Shown: in pieces, positions 18,758 to 28,964 of the stretch
Position numbering within the stretch: position 1 is the stretch's first letter
Layout of the letters: each line of letters opens with the position of its first letter
Source of the DNA: Haplomitrium mnioides
Taxonomy: Eukaryota > Marchantiophyta > Haplomitriopsida > Calobryales
Direction of reading: 5' to 3'
Assembly: GCA_049999725.1 (NCBI GenBank)
Contig: JBNGIS010016954.1
Coordinates: 24,578-54,262 of the forward strand
DNA: 29,685 bases
The notes under the pieces: model-generated
Database searches by the model: none
What the model was told of the DNA's origin: nothing
What the model saw: the letters and a program-made list of their open reading frames with translations, nothing else
Translations under genes and position numbers: made by a program

Positions 18758-19170
18758 ATGAACCCTTGAGTCCATGCACACATTGACTCGAAAGTCCATG
18801 CTTATGTAGAGTCCAAAAGCATTTGGACTCCAAAGTCAAAGCATTCATAGACTCTCAGATTCTCGCTCGCAAAGACTCAAGGAATCATGAATACATAGAC
18901 TCTAGAGTCATGCGCGCATTGACCTAGGAGTCTCTAACCGCTTGGACACCATAGTCAAGAAGCACAAACACTCTAGATACTATGCACGTATGGACTCTTG
19001 AGTCTAAGGGTGCTTGGACTCCCGGGTCCAAGCATGCATGGACTTTGGACTCCTTGAGCGTTAAACTCTATAGTCCATGTGCACAAGAACTCTAGAGTTG
19101 ACACATGGAAGTACTCCCGACTCAATGCGCGTATGCACCCAAGAGTCTAAGCACGCATAGGCTCTAGACA
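18758..19170 (-). repeat. Copy B intron 1 palindromes, 5' part
   Basis: About 14-16 degenerate units of GTCCATGCACGCATGGAC type, spaced near 24-30 bp, for example GTCCAAGCATGCATGGAC at 19026-19043. Arms often carry paired changes (GTCTAAGC.. with ..GCATAG). The array ends shortly before the exon 1 donor at 19221. Confidence 0.75.
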
Positions 19171-19221
19171 CCATCCTAGACTTAACTTCTAGTAAAATAA
19201 AAATTGGTTGGAAGTTATTAC

Positions 19222-19520
19222 CTTTTCATTCTTATACGCTTCTTGCAAGTCGGTGGTGAATGGGTTCCAAGACTTCATTTCGTTGAAGCAACATTTTTTG
19301 AGTAGGCCTTATAAAGTAAAATCCCATCGTCACACTGCATAAGAAGCCCAATATGGGCCATGTGCTCCTCACAAATCATTGTGATTTGAACCAAAAGACC
19401 TATGTTGAATTTCTCGTCTTCACCTTGAAAAAGTTAAAGGTGATGATCAATGTTCGTGATTATTGTGTTGGTTTTGAAGCAATGGCTCAAGATTTCATTT
19501 TTTTTGCTATGCAAATGTGT
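19222..19520 (-). pseudogene. Exon 1 of copy B, decayed
   Basis: The minus strand gives HHL-stop-LF, then EDEKFNIGLLVQITMI, AHIGLLMQCDDGILLYKAYS and, after a frameshift, WNPFTTDLQEAYKNEK before the donor GGTAATAAC (intron from 19221). This matches exon 1 of copy A in order. The region before it is shortened: an ATG near 19500 is followed almost at once by a stop, so the first 50 or so residues are deleted or scrambled. The plus-strand ORF 19353-19592 is its antisense shadow. Confidence 0.65.
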
Positions 19521-19522
19521 GA

Positions 19523-19963
19523 AAAAATGACTTTGAAAATGAAGTTTAAAAGTCTAGAAAAATTGGAAGGGAAAAATAGGCAAAAACACTAGAAATTGCA
19601 AAAATAGTCATGAGAAGAAAACCTCATTTGTAACTAAACTTGCAACAATGTCATTTTTTTTTAATAATCAAATTAAAAAAAATATTTTCTTGCCAAAAAA
19701 TGATTCACGAAGCTCTTGACATATAGGTTCATATTGTAGAAAAGATGATTAGTGTATGAAGCATTACTTTTTTTTCATATTTCCAATTTTGTTTTTCCTT
19801 TTTCTTCATAAAATTTTCACTATTTTGTCATTTTATGAGTTTTTTTCAAAGCAAACCATATTTAGAATATACCAGCGTCTGTGAGGAATATTTGATTATT
19901 ATTTTTAAATGGCAAGAGTGTTCAAAAGCAAATAGCGATTAAAATTTCAAGATTCATTTTCTA
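19523..19963 (-). other. 5' flank of copy B
   Basis: AT-rich DNA homologous to 1-260 of copy A, including CAATACTTTATATACTAA-like and CAAGAGCTCTACG-like blocks. The outer 120 bp (19840-19963) extend beyond the left end of copy A in this window. At 19931-19963 the minus strand has CTTGAA and CGCTATT at the spacing found in the reverse complement of the shared 3' terminus, a possible terminal inverted repeat. Confidence 0.45.
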
Positions 19964-20120
19964 AAAAAATGTTCATTTTGGCCAACAATTAGAGAAAGTT
20001 TAAAATCATCATTCTAATGAGAAAAGCATTGGCATACCAAAAATGTCAAGTGTGAGGGCAAGTGTTTTGGGTAAAAACATACCAGTTGTTGAACAAGACA
20101 CATCAATAGAGGAAGATTGA

Positions 20121-20235
20121 GTACGTCAGCCTTATGCGCACATAGGATCAAGAGTTGAACCTTATGCAAGATTAGGATCTAAAACTCAATCTTATGCATG
20201 TATTGGATCTTATGTTGCCGGTTATGCAATCAAAG
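20121..20235 (+). repeat. Copy C intron 1 with degenerate palindromes
   Basis: Three to four units of the type TTATGCGCACATAGGATC, TTATGCATGTATTGGATC, spaced about 38 bp and joined by AAAACTCAA-like spacers. They share the TATGCGCGCATA core with arrays in A and D but with a different flanking arm. Confidence 0.55.
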
Positions 20236-21610
20236 TTCAACTCCTTCTAAAAATTTTCAAAACACAACAGCTAAAGAGCACGAAGGGTTTGACATTACAA
20301 AGGAACTTTGTTTCTCTCAAACCAAAGCTCGTTCGTTGAGATTTAAGAAAAAAAAGACACCAACAAGTTATCAACCAGACGTTCAACTAGCATTCATAAG
20401 AAGGTTGTGGAAGTTTCTTTGTGAGCATCAAATGATGACCATAATATTCAAGATCCGAATCTTTTTGTTCAAAAGACAAAAAACATATAATCGGATGACT
20501 GATTCAATTTTGAAGGTGATAGATACCCAATCACTGTTGGCAACACTCAAATAAAGAGTAAATTCTATAAAAGTTGGACCTCTAAGCTAGAATGAAAGAT
20601 CCTTTAGCAATGGAAATTGTTTGGAGAAATCTTCATACGAGAGTTTAGGCAATAACTCAAGCAAAGATTCTCAATCTTTGAATATTTCTCTAGAGTTATT
20701 GCCAAGAGCACTAATTGTTTCAAAATAGAAATTTACTTCTCTTCAAGATTTTGTTTTGGCATGCTCAAGTTCTTCTACATCTCAAGTTGGTCTAAAACTT
20801 TTTCTGATGAGGCATAAGATCTCAAATATAATACTTTATCTTTGTTGGTTGGATTTGCCTACAGACTTAATCAACCAAAAAAACATAAGAGTTCTTTTTC
20901 TAGGCTAGAAACCAAATGAGTTAATACTTTACATGGCAATTCTCGCCAAAAGTCCATCATGGCAAGAGCTTTATAAAGAAAAATCTTCATTCAATATCAA
21001 TTTTGAAATTGAGGAGAATTTCATCTTTCCAAAATAAATTTTTATCATTGTGAAAGTAAAAGTTTTTTAAGAAGTATGAGAGAAATGTACTTTTAGCAAA
21101 GCATAAAGAATTGATATATTACCTTGTAGTAGGGAATAACAAGAAAAGACTCAAATCTTGACAATCAATTTACTCTTCATAGCAGTACCATTGTCTATAG
21201 AAGAGCATTTAAGTTAATATTATCCCTAGAGAATGATGGAATCTAAAGGATTTAAAATCTAAAGAATGCAGATCCTAGAGGCATTTTTGAAAATAGAGAA
21301 CTCTTTGCCAAAGAAGTATTTGTGTGTGAATGGACAGAAAATTTTTTCCAGAGATACTATGAGAGAATGGCCACTCACGAAGTTTATAATTTGTCGGATA
21401 ATTTTACAAAATGGGAAGTTTAGAACTACTATACAACTTTTTTGAAAGAGAATAATCCTAATTGCATTTAAAGTTTTTTTGGTTTTACAAAACATTAGAG
21501 AATGCATTTTCCAAATGTTGAAATTCTAAAGCACAATAGATTTGTTGTTTGTAAAACATGCGAAGAAATAAAATTGTTGTGGGAGAAATCTATCTTGGAG
21601 TCTGACAAAG

Positions 21611-22478
21611 GTAACAAATGTTTGTCACTTTGAAACCTATGGTTACTATGATGGTCTTCTTACCAAAGTCAAAGCTTAGTTGTGGAGATGTTAAACTTTC
21701 TTACACTAAGAGGTGCTTAGATATTGCTATTTTTAATTTTCTTTTTAAATGTGGTTGGAGTCAAAATAAGCATAGGAATTGCAATTGTTAAATAAGACTC
21801 TATGCTTGCAAAGGGTTTGTTACTTTTAGTTCAAATGCAAAGCACATGGAGAGTCAAATATACCGTAGAAATTGTTCTAGCTGTTTTTTGAACATTAAGC
21901 ACGCACGGGATTTTGTTGTTGTTGCTTTCAATCCAAAACCCAACTTGAGATAAACGAGATCAAGAACCGTTTATATTGTTTGTGACCTTATACGTGCATG
22001 GGTTTTGTTTTGGTTTCTTTCAATTCCAATCGCAACTATAGTCAAAGCAAGCACATGAATTGATGTTGTTGCTTTTGATCATTTGTGAGCATAGGCTATG
22101 TCATTATTTTGTTGAATCTAGTGCATGCATAGAGTCAAAGCTAGTGTAGGAGTTGTAGTTCCAGTTTGTGACTCTACAAGAGCAAAAGTTTTGTTTTTCT
22201 TTTATTGAATCTCTTGCGTATGTTGAGTCAAAGATAAGTAAGTAGTATATGTTTCTTTAAGATCACCTAGCTGTTGTTATGGTTTCTCTGAATCTCTTGC
22301 ATTTAAAGAGTAAAAACTAGACTTTGAATTGTTGTTTTTAGTTTTCACCCTTTTGAGCTTGAAACGTTTGTTCATGCTACTTTGAATATTCTTTGTGTTT
22401 GAAGTTATTTTTTTTAATTTGCAACACGAAGACATGTGTCACAACATTATTTATATCTTTTTGGTGCTTTTAAATGAT
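21611..22478 (+). repeat. Copy C intron with degenerate palindrome array
   Basis: The intron starts GTAACAAATG and ends about AATGATGTAG. From about 21770 to 22330 there are around ten very degenerate units, for example GACTCTATGCTTGCAAAG, TAGTGCATGCATAGAGTC, and AGCACGCACGGGATTTTG, interleaved with TTTGTTGTTGTTGC-like spacers. The unit is roughly 50-60 bp. Confidence 0.5.
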
Positions 22479-23759
22479 GTAGTCAAATATAATCACCAAT
22501 TGTTTCTTCATCGTGACCAACAAATGAAAGAAAGAACAAAACTTGCAAACCATCGAAGAAAATGTCATGAGAATGGTCAAAATTACTTGGGCATTGTGAT
22601 CAATGAAATGGATCAAAAGAAACAAGGATTCTTAAATAGCCTTCACTACCAAAAAACATCAATAAAGATTGTTTTGTGGGTGTGCATGTTGTTCAACTTC
22701 GTGCATTTATGTTCAATCATAATGTTTCTTTAAGGGTATGTTTACTCTATGGAAACTTGAGAATCAATTCTAATTTGATACTTACAGTGCTAAATAGAAT
22801 ATTATGTGACTTTGAAGGGTCACTATCTCCCATCTTGTATCTTCAGTTGAACAATACGACACTAAAGAATAAGAATTCCATCTTATTTGGAAATCTTAGT
22901 CTCCTTATCTCCAAGAATAATTTCCAAAAATCAAGTTGGGTTTTTTCATAGTTGGCCATTCTCATAATCAAATCCATCAAATGTTCAGCAGATTCTCAAA
23001 ATACCTCAAGGCTTTCATGATAACGAGTCTTAGTAATGCGCTACAATTGTTTTATAATCCTAAACCACATGTAACTCTTTTGATGGAGACTTGGGATTTA
23101 AAATTTTTTCTGCAACAATGTCCCTCCGTGGAGCAAAGAATACATGATATTACCTTCAATCAACAATTCAAGTTCAATTTGAATGATTTGAAGGCAAAGA
23201 TTTGGAGCAAACAATTTTCAGCAAATAAATTTTTGTTACTTTTGGATGGTATTTGTCAACTCAAGTGTCTACCTAAAGTAGACAAAGAAATTTCAAGTTC
23301 AATAGTGATTCCTCTAAAGGCATAATCTAAAATCAAACTGTCTCAAAAGAAAGAAAGAGAAGTTGACATGGAGAAAGTGGTCTTTGCAATAAGGGACAAA
23401 ATAAGTGAGAACTACTACAAGTTCTCCACAAATTTCAATATTCAATGGTGGAATGACTTTTTGCTTGCCCAACAAGAGACTTCAACTTACATCTTTGAAA
23501 GAAAAAGACGATGACTCGAAGCAAAATTTATCTTTCCACCTACACAATCTACAAATACCAGTAATGACTCTCAAAATGTTCGTCTAACTTTTTAGTTTCA
23601 TGCTCACCATCTACAAGAAAAATTTCAAGTAAAATGTATGCTTTCTACAAGTCAAACAATCTATGATTGAGGATCTAGGCCATAAGAAAGGACTCTTTCA
23701 CATCACACCAAATTTAGGTACAAATTTGGCAACCTATATAGTATGAAAGCCAAAATGTT

Positions 23760-24213
23760 TATTTGTGTTGTTTTTCACTCGACCTAAAAGGCTGGCCATT
23801 TTGGGTTGCCAAAGTCCTCAAAATTTTAGTACTTGATAATGAAGAACCTCCAAACCCAAAACAAGTACAAGTTCAATGGTTTGCTTGTGAGTTTGAGGAT
23901 GCATTTTTTGGATAATACTTTCCAAAAAAGATAGTAGCAACAAAAGGAAAATGAAAATCCAAGTTATATATTGTTGTACTTGATGTAATACAAATTACAA
24001 TTCTCTTTTTTGATTTTCTTCTAAAAAAACCATGTGAAGACAACCACTCTTGCTACCATTAAATCAAATATATTTCAGCATAAAGGATAAAAGGCAATCA
24101 ATTCGGATGTGTTTGAAAGTGATTCAATCAACGTTATCAACACTGAGGTAATTCATAAAATTCTTGACGAATATTGTGAAGCTGAATATGAAGAAGTCAA
24201 TACAAATGATTAA
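23760..24213 (+). pseudogene. C-terminal domain of the copy C gene
   Basis: The frame reads KGWPFWVAKVLKIL, EEPPNPKQVQVQWFACEFED and FFG-stop-YFPKKIV, then after another break the acidic end. A W-P-F-W-V-A-K-V start with a later VQWF resembles small beta-barrel modules (Tudor, PWWP or BAH-like) that meet chromatin, but the fragment is short and this is only a resemblance. Confidence 0.4.
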
Positions 24214-25080
24214 GGCTATTTAAGAACTCAATTTTTTATTGTGTACTTTCAATTGAGTCTTGCAACATTCAAGATAAAAGTTATTAAGTACCTTCCTCGC
24301 AATCTCTTTTCATTTGATAAATAATTTTTGAAAAAAACTTCTTGACTTTTGTAAAAGTAAGCAAGGAAGTCTATGTTGGTATAAACATTCTTATTTGACC
24401 AATTTACATTTTTGCACAAATTTTCTTCAATCATGAGTTTTTTTTGTTTTTTATTATCTATGTATTACATTTATTACAATCTTGAATTACGATATCATTC
24501 TACACGTGAGTCGTTTTTGCGATTTTATTTTGGAAATTCATTTGTTTGAGTTGCTAGTGATTGATTGTATACATGCATAGAAGTGTTGGATTGATTTTGA
24601 TGAAAAACACCATCTTTTTACAATATGCGAGCTTGAAGTCTTTGCAAGCATAACTCTTCTTTTTTTGTTTTTATCTAATATGTAAGTAAATAGAAGTTTA
24701 GATAATGTTTTAGCAAATTAGAGATGTATATGTTAGTGCATATTGCAACATCGTTGTTTTTTTTTTATAAATTTTCTTATAAATATTTTAGGATTTTGTA
24801 TCTTAAAGGTCTTTTGAAAATTAAAAGAAAACAAATTAGCATATGACTATTAAGTTTACCATGTTTTTTCAGTATTCTCTCTTGTTTGCTTATCTTACTT
24901 TAATATAATAATTTTACTTGTTTTTTCCAAATATTGAGCATAATTTTTTTTTCAAAATACAATAAGTATTTGAATAAAGCAAATTTCATGTTAAAGAAAT
25001 TTTTTTTGATGAAAAAAATTCACAACTATAAAAAAACACAATTTTTGAAACAAATATTTGAAAAAAAAATTTCAATGTGA
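24214..25080 (+). other. Copy C 3' region
   Basis: AT-rich DNA without a supported gene. At 24560-24660 there are two weak palindrome units (TATACATGCATAGAAG and TCTTTGCAAGCATAAC), the counterpart of the A and D 3' arrays but nearly lost. The minus ORF 24249-24434 is not supported. Confidence 0.45.
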
Positions 25081-25129
25081 AATATAAGAGGAATTAAGTA
25101 GCGTTTCATGGTTCAAAGTAGCGGCTATT
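25081..25129 (+). repeat. 3' terminus of copy C
   Basis: GAGGAATTAAGTAGCG, then TTTCATGGTTCAAAGTAGCG and GCTATT. Against copy A (5151-5198) it keeps GGAA, TTAA.TAGCG, GGTTCAAAGTAGCGG and the final Y-T-R-TT. The terminal hairpin seen in A and D is weaker here. Confidence 0.75.
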
Positions 25130-25405
25130 AAACTAAATTACCAAACCTACAGCATAACTCAGGTCTGGTCTTGTGATGGTGAGATAAATTAGACTCTCTA
25201 CTATCTATTTGTAACAAGTTGGATCTTCCACCAACTGTCATTCATGATTACTCAACTTAGAATTCTGATCTAAAGTAGTTGCAATTGGTTTGCAACTCGT
25301 TATCCTATATTTAGACAACATGTCCAATGCATATTGCCTTTGGATCATCAAGATATCTTTCTCTCTTTAAATCATTTCAATGTCACACCTCTCCAAGATC
25401 CTTCA
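25130..25405 (-). pseudogene. Copia reverse transcriptase fragment
   Basis: The minus strand reads MKDLGEV, then IQRQYALDMLSKY, SCKPIATTLDQNSKLSNHE, then YLTITRPDLSYAVGLV. This is the segment of plant Copia RT after the YVDD box. It is cut at its downstream side by the end of copy C and at its upstream side by the Gypsy LTR starting at 25406. Stops include CAG-to-TAG at the SQF position. Confidence 0.88.
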
Positions 25406-25789
25406 TGTAAAAAAACTCAAAGATCGATTTCCAAATAAGTAACACTTCAAGATAACTCTAATAGAGCTACACAACTCAAGGCCTATAAGCAAACCAAAGC
25501 CAAGAGTGCTATCCAAAGCCAAACAACCAAAGAGCCAAACCGAATTAAGAGGAACTCTAGAATGGGAGTGGGGCTAAGAAGCCCTTCTATTCATACTAGA
25601 GAAGCGAGTGTCATCCCTCTTTCTTTACTTATAGATCACTTCTAATTTCAACCCTAAAAGTGACTCTCTACTAATAGTGACTTCAAAGGCAAGTAATGTT
25701 ATCTCAACCCTAAAAGTAACTCTCTACCACTTCTTTCACTCCTCTCTATTTTTTTGTAAATAGCACAACCTTATACTTGCACTATTACA
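25406..25789 (-). repeat. 3' LTR of the second Gypsy element
   Basis: It is 384 bp, begins TGTAATAGTGCAAG and ends TTTTTTTACA on the minus strand (TG...CA). It contains a duplicated block: CAACCCTAAAAGTGACTCTCTAC and a near copy about 60 bp apart (25658 and 25708 on the plus strand). The purine-rich GAAGGCGAGGATTA lies directly upstream (25790-25803). Confidence 0.8.
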
Positions 25790-25802
25790 TAATCCTCGCC
25801 TT

Positions 25803-26615
25803 CTAATCAATGATAAGGATGTCATTGCCACAACTTTCAAATATTTCAATAGCTTCTTGAGCATTTTTAAGATTTGAAGAATGTTCCAAAGTAGCATCAT
25901 GAAGTGGATAGCCTTTCTACGAAACCTTGTATTGAACTTGTGGATGTCACCATTGTTTGATAACTCTTTTTCACTTCACATTCTTCATGATCATCAAGAA
26001 CAATACTTGGAGGAGGAAGTTGAACACAATTTGGAGAAGAAGATGGACTAGGAACAAATGGTTTAAGTTTAGAGACATGAAACACATGATGAATCTTCAT
26101 ATGAAGAAGGGCAAGTTCAAAAACAATTGGAGAAATAACTTGAGAAATAGAGAAAGGACCAATCCAAGCAGGAGATAACTTACAGACTTGAGTATCTAAA
26201 GACAATGGGAGATGGTGGGTAGATAACATAACTTGGTTATCTCAAACATAAGAGCAATCAGGATGATGATTATCTACATTTTTTTGCCGATTTTGAGCAA
26301 CAATAAGATGGTTGCGAGCATCTTGCAAGGAAGAAGATAAATGAGACAAAAAAGTAGAAACACTTGGAACATTGGACAAAGAAGGAGAAAGAAAACCATC
26401 AAGAACAAGAGGATGTTGACCTAAATTAAGAAAAAAAAGGAGAAAACCGAGTACTTGCTTGTCGATAAACTATCCCAATTGGTATGATAAACATTGATGA
26501 ATGCGGAAAGCATGTCCTCCATAGTGGGATTAGCACGCTTCATTTGCCCATCTGTTTGAGGATGACAAGTAGCAAATATAGAGAGTTTGGCACCTAAAAG
26601 TTTGAACAACCCTCA
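25803..26615 (-). pseudogene. Integrase C-terminus and chromodomain of the second Gypsy
   Basis: The integrase part reads KLLGAKLSIFATCHPQTDGQ (26600-26540; H-P-Q-T-D-G-Q is the hallmark before the catalytic Glu), then MEDMLSAFINVYHTNWD. After a frameshift and one stop it gives SYV-stop-DNQVMLSTHHLPL and CKLSPAWIGPFSISQVI, LHMKIHHVFHVSKLKPF, the GPY/F module. A degraded chromodomain ends GYPLHDATLEHSSNLKNAQE and stops at 25803-25805. It is better preserved than the first Gypsy. Confidence 0.9.
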
Positions 26616-28579
26616 TGTTGGGACTAAGAGAGCAGGGCATAGGGGGAGGAGCCTTGCTCTGCCTGTTTTACATTACATACATAACATACATACATAACGT
26701 ACAACATGTGAGAGGAAAGGTGGTTGAAAGCAATGTACATAACAGAGATTTGAAGGGGAATACATCTAACTTTATATATGTTGTGTTTCACTCCTTGACT
26801 AACAATCCAAGTCAGGGTGTTGATGTTCCCCCGAACAATGTCAAGATTTCTAATTCCATATCTCCATAACTTCCATACTTCAAAACCTTATCTCCGTATA
26901 TCTCTACCTACATCCGTTGGTGTCCCTCGTGCGGTCTTCACCTTGTGGAGTCAACACAAAGCTTCGGACCCTCCAGCCTCATCATGTATGGTAGTGACAA
27001 GCTACCACAACTCCCTGCTGGTGTTATCAGTTCCCGACAACAGGTTTTTATTGTCAATCTTCATGTTGAGTTTCTGCCACTCTCCGGAGGTAATGGGAAA
27101 ACTCAGCCATGATGATGCCTTGCACTTCACTCACCTTCCTCTCTAACTCCAACTTCAACAAATAACAACCAACTGAACAAACACTTTGGCAACTCCACAG
27201 CGAAGGGTCAGACACCCTTTTTGGATTTCTGATCTCCATGCAGCCTACAACAAACTCACATAGGTAGCCTTGGCCTAATTTCTCCCTCTTCTTTAGTTTT
27301 TTTCTGATCTCCATTTCTGGCCAGACCTGCAACAAACACACTCCCATAACAGAATTACTTCACAATCCCTTACCATCCTCCTTCTTACCCTTGCTGGCTG
27401 CAGAACATAGTCTTCAGCTTTACTGCCCTATGACCACTTGGAGAAGACTCTTTCTACCCATAGCCTAGCTCATGCCTTTCAACATCATATTAGAATAGCA
27501 AAGCCTTTGCTGGACCTAGGACATCCTCCAGTCTCCCAATCCAATTTGTTCCCCTCATTAAAACTATGTTTTTCTTACCCCTTGCTACATAAAAAAAAAT
27601 TATACCAAGGAGCTTCCATGAATGCCTTCCTTGCTCCCCTGGTTGTTGCCCAATGACTGTCTTTGCACAATGAAAAATTCCCTCACAGCAATAGCAACAC
27701 GGATGCACATGGGAAGATCCCTCCCAGCCCTGCAACCTTACTCCTTTGACTAAATCAATCTCTCGACCCTGGTGGCAACAATCTCCTACAATTATAAACC
27801 TGCAATAAGCTCCCACAATTGGCACATATAACCACCACTTTGAAGGATCTGAAAAGAACTGCCGCTAGAGTTCCTTCATACTGTTTCCACAATCCTGATT
27901 TTTCATCTGTTCTCCTCTTTAGATCCAAGTGCTCGGCTTTTTTCAATTTCTCCTTCATACTTCTCTGGTAGGACTTGTGACAACTCAACCCTCTCATCAA
28001 CCAGCAATCTGCCTTCGTTCAATGCCTCTACATCTCAATGGTATTGAAGGTCAGCTTCTTTAGTATCAGTGGGAATAGCTCCAGTACCTTGTTCCCTATG
28101 TGCCAACCCATGAAGCTGAAAGAAGACATACAAAAATAGATACAAACCATCCACCTTGTGGTTGACAGCCACAATTCTCCATTCAGCCTCCTTAGTCTCT
28201 CGTGCAACTCTGGTTGCCATGATTTAGCCTCTTCATGTCTCATATCTCCTTTCACTGTCCATCAGAAATTCGAACCAGAGCTATGCTAATTCGATTGACT
28301 GCCCTGTTGTAGATGATCACATCCTCTTTTGCAAAAGGAAAAATAAAACTCCATCCCGTCTAAGCCTTACTGCGATTGGACATCCGCTGTTCCATGCCTG
28401 TATCTTGCATTTTTCTTTTAGATCGCTGCAATTCATGAATTATTTCCATTCCAGTTCTAGTGTCATTAGTCTCACCTTGCAAATTCTCCTCTCTCAAGAG
28501 TCTCGTAGCAATTCTTCTGCTGCTCCAGGTTGCATGGCTGATACAAATATTCGTGGAAATAGAGTGTGGAAGTAATACC
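26616..28579 (-). mobile_element. LTR-like unclassified element
   Basis: The edge TGTTGGGACT at 26616 (minus strand ...AGTCCCAACA) breaks the Gypsy integrase frame exactly, so it is an insertion boundary. A TATA box at 26771-26778 on the minus strand lies about 155 bp before this edge, as in U3-R-U5. The rest (26800-28579) is mRNA-like on the minus strand but has only short ORFs, none recognised. The right edge is hidden by copy D, which seems to have inserted into it. A solo LTR or a non-coding LTR-derived element fits. Confidence 0.5.
26771..26778 (-). promoter_or_regulatory. TATA box of the LTR-like element
   Basis: Minus-strand TATATAAA in CAACATATATAAAGTTAG. Downstream towards 26616 are (TATG/TACA)-rich repeats at about 26671-26702 (CATACATAACATACATACAT on the plus strand). 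Confidence 0.5.
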
Positions 28580-28628
28580 AACAACCGCTACTTTGAACCA
28601 GGAACCGCTATTGGGTTCCTGTTTCACT
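28580..28628 (-). repeat. 3' terminus of copy D with a perfect hairpin
   Basis: Minus strand: GTGAAACAGGAACCCAATAG, CGGTTCCTGGTTCAAAG, TAGCGGTTGTT. GGAACC and GGTTCC (28614-28619 and 28601-28606) pair perfectly around a 7-nt loop. The octamer TAGCGGTT occurs twice. It is the cleanest version of the shared end. Confidence 0.8.
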
Positions 28629-28964
28629 TGACAGTTAGAAATTTTTTTTTTGAAGATTTGGCATTCAAAAACATCAAATTTCAAACTAAAATCTTCTTTT
28701 CGAAATTTTTTTGTTTGTTTTTTATTAACAAAAAATGCATATTTTCCATTTATATTATATGTCAAATATTTTATTTAGAAAGAAAACTTAAAAAACAAAC
28801 ATTTTGATTATTCAAATATTTTGAAAAAGCTTGACACTATTGTAAATAAATTAAATTCAAGAAAAAGGAAATAAAATATATATCTTTCGATAGAAGAAAA
28901 GTACAGGAAAACCTAAATATCTATTCGGATAAGGACTTTAAACCTGAATTGGAGCATTGTAGTC

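Larger units (their letters stand above)
11751..19963 (-). mobile_element. Copy B: ParB-like/methyltransferase element, 3'-truncated, split by a Gypsy insertion
   Basis: Read on the minus strand it starts near 19963 (tentative) with AT-rich DNA homologous to the first 240 bp of copy A (for example TATGTCAAGAGCTTCGTGAA against TATGTGTCAAGAGCTCTACG). Exon 1 comes next, then an intron with palindromes cut by the Gypsy at 13424-18754, then exon 2 ending about 11766. Homology to copy A stops at the end of exon 2, where the LTR-like DNA begins at 11750. The methyltransferase exons are therefore missing here. Copy B is more decayed than A. Confidence 0.75.
20043..24213 (+). pseudogene. DUF7869-type (putative transposase) gene, decayed
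   Basis: The tentative first exon 20043-20120 (MSSVRASVLGKNIPVVEQ...) is followed by donor GTACGT at 20121. A mid part of uncertain exons (about 20235-21500) has only fragments. A firm exon ends at 21610 with NRFVVCKTCEEIKLLWEK (CxxC) and donor GTAACA. The next exon starts near 22479 with HRDQQMKERTKLANHRRK, YLGIVINEMDQKKQ, then YLQLNNTTLKNKN and GFFIVGHSHNQIHQMFSRFSKYL. This order is that of DUF7869 proteins, which occur as repeats in non-seed plants and some animals and look RNase H/DDE-like. Frameshifts lie near 22678 and 22940. The usual D of LQLDN is N and the GHTHExID box reads GHSHNQIH. A C-terminal part ends SDVFESDSINVINTEV...NTND, stop TAA 24211. Confidence 0.65.
19964..25129 (+). 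mobile_element. Copy C: DUF7869-encoding element with the same 3' terminus
   Basis: The element carries an intron-bearing gene (20043-24213), palindromic repeats in two introns and, weakly, in the 3' region, and an AT-rich tail. Its end, TTCAAAGTAGCGGCTATT at 25112-25129, is nearly that of copies A and D. The right edge is fixed because the next bases, on the minus strand, complete a Copia RT frame (SYAVGLV then I-stop-F). The left edge with copy B is not resolved. Gene content differs entirely from A, B and D. Confidence 0.65.
25406..26615 (-). mobile_element. Second Ty3/Gypsy chromovirus, 3' part
   Basis: On the minus strand there is integrase, chromodomain, stop, polypurine tract and 3' LTR. 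It is inserted in the Copia RT fragment (junction at 25405/25406) and is itself interrupted in integrase at 26615 by the LTR-like element. Its 5' half is not in the window. Confidence 0.88.

Noticed and set aside
19353-19592. Plus-strand ORF of 79 codons
   Set aside because: It is antisense to exon 1 of copy B, which is supported by homology to copy A.
28255-28345. tRNA gene on the minus strand (GGTTCGAATT resembles a B box)
   Set aside because: No A box at the right distance and no cloverleaf can be formed.
28360-28807. Overlapping ORFs on both strands
   Set aside because: They run across the junction of two mobile elements (28579/28580), so they cannot be one ancestral gene.
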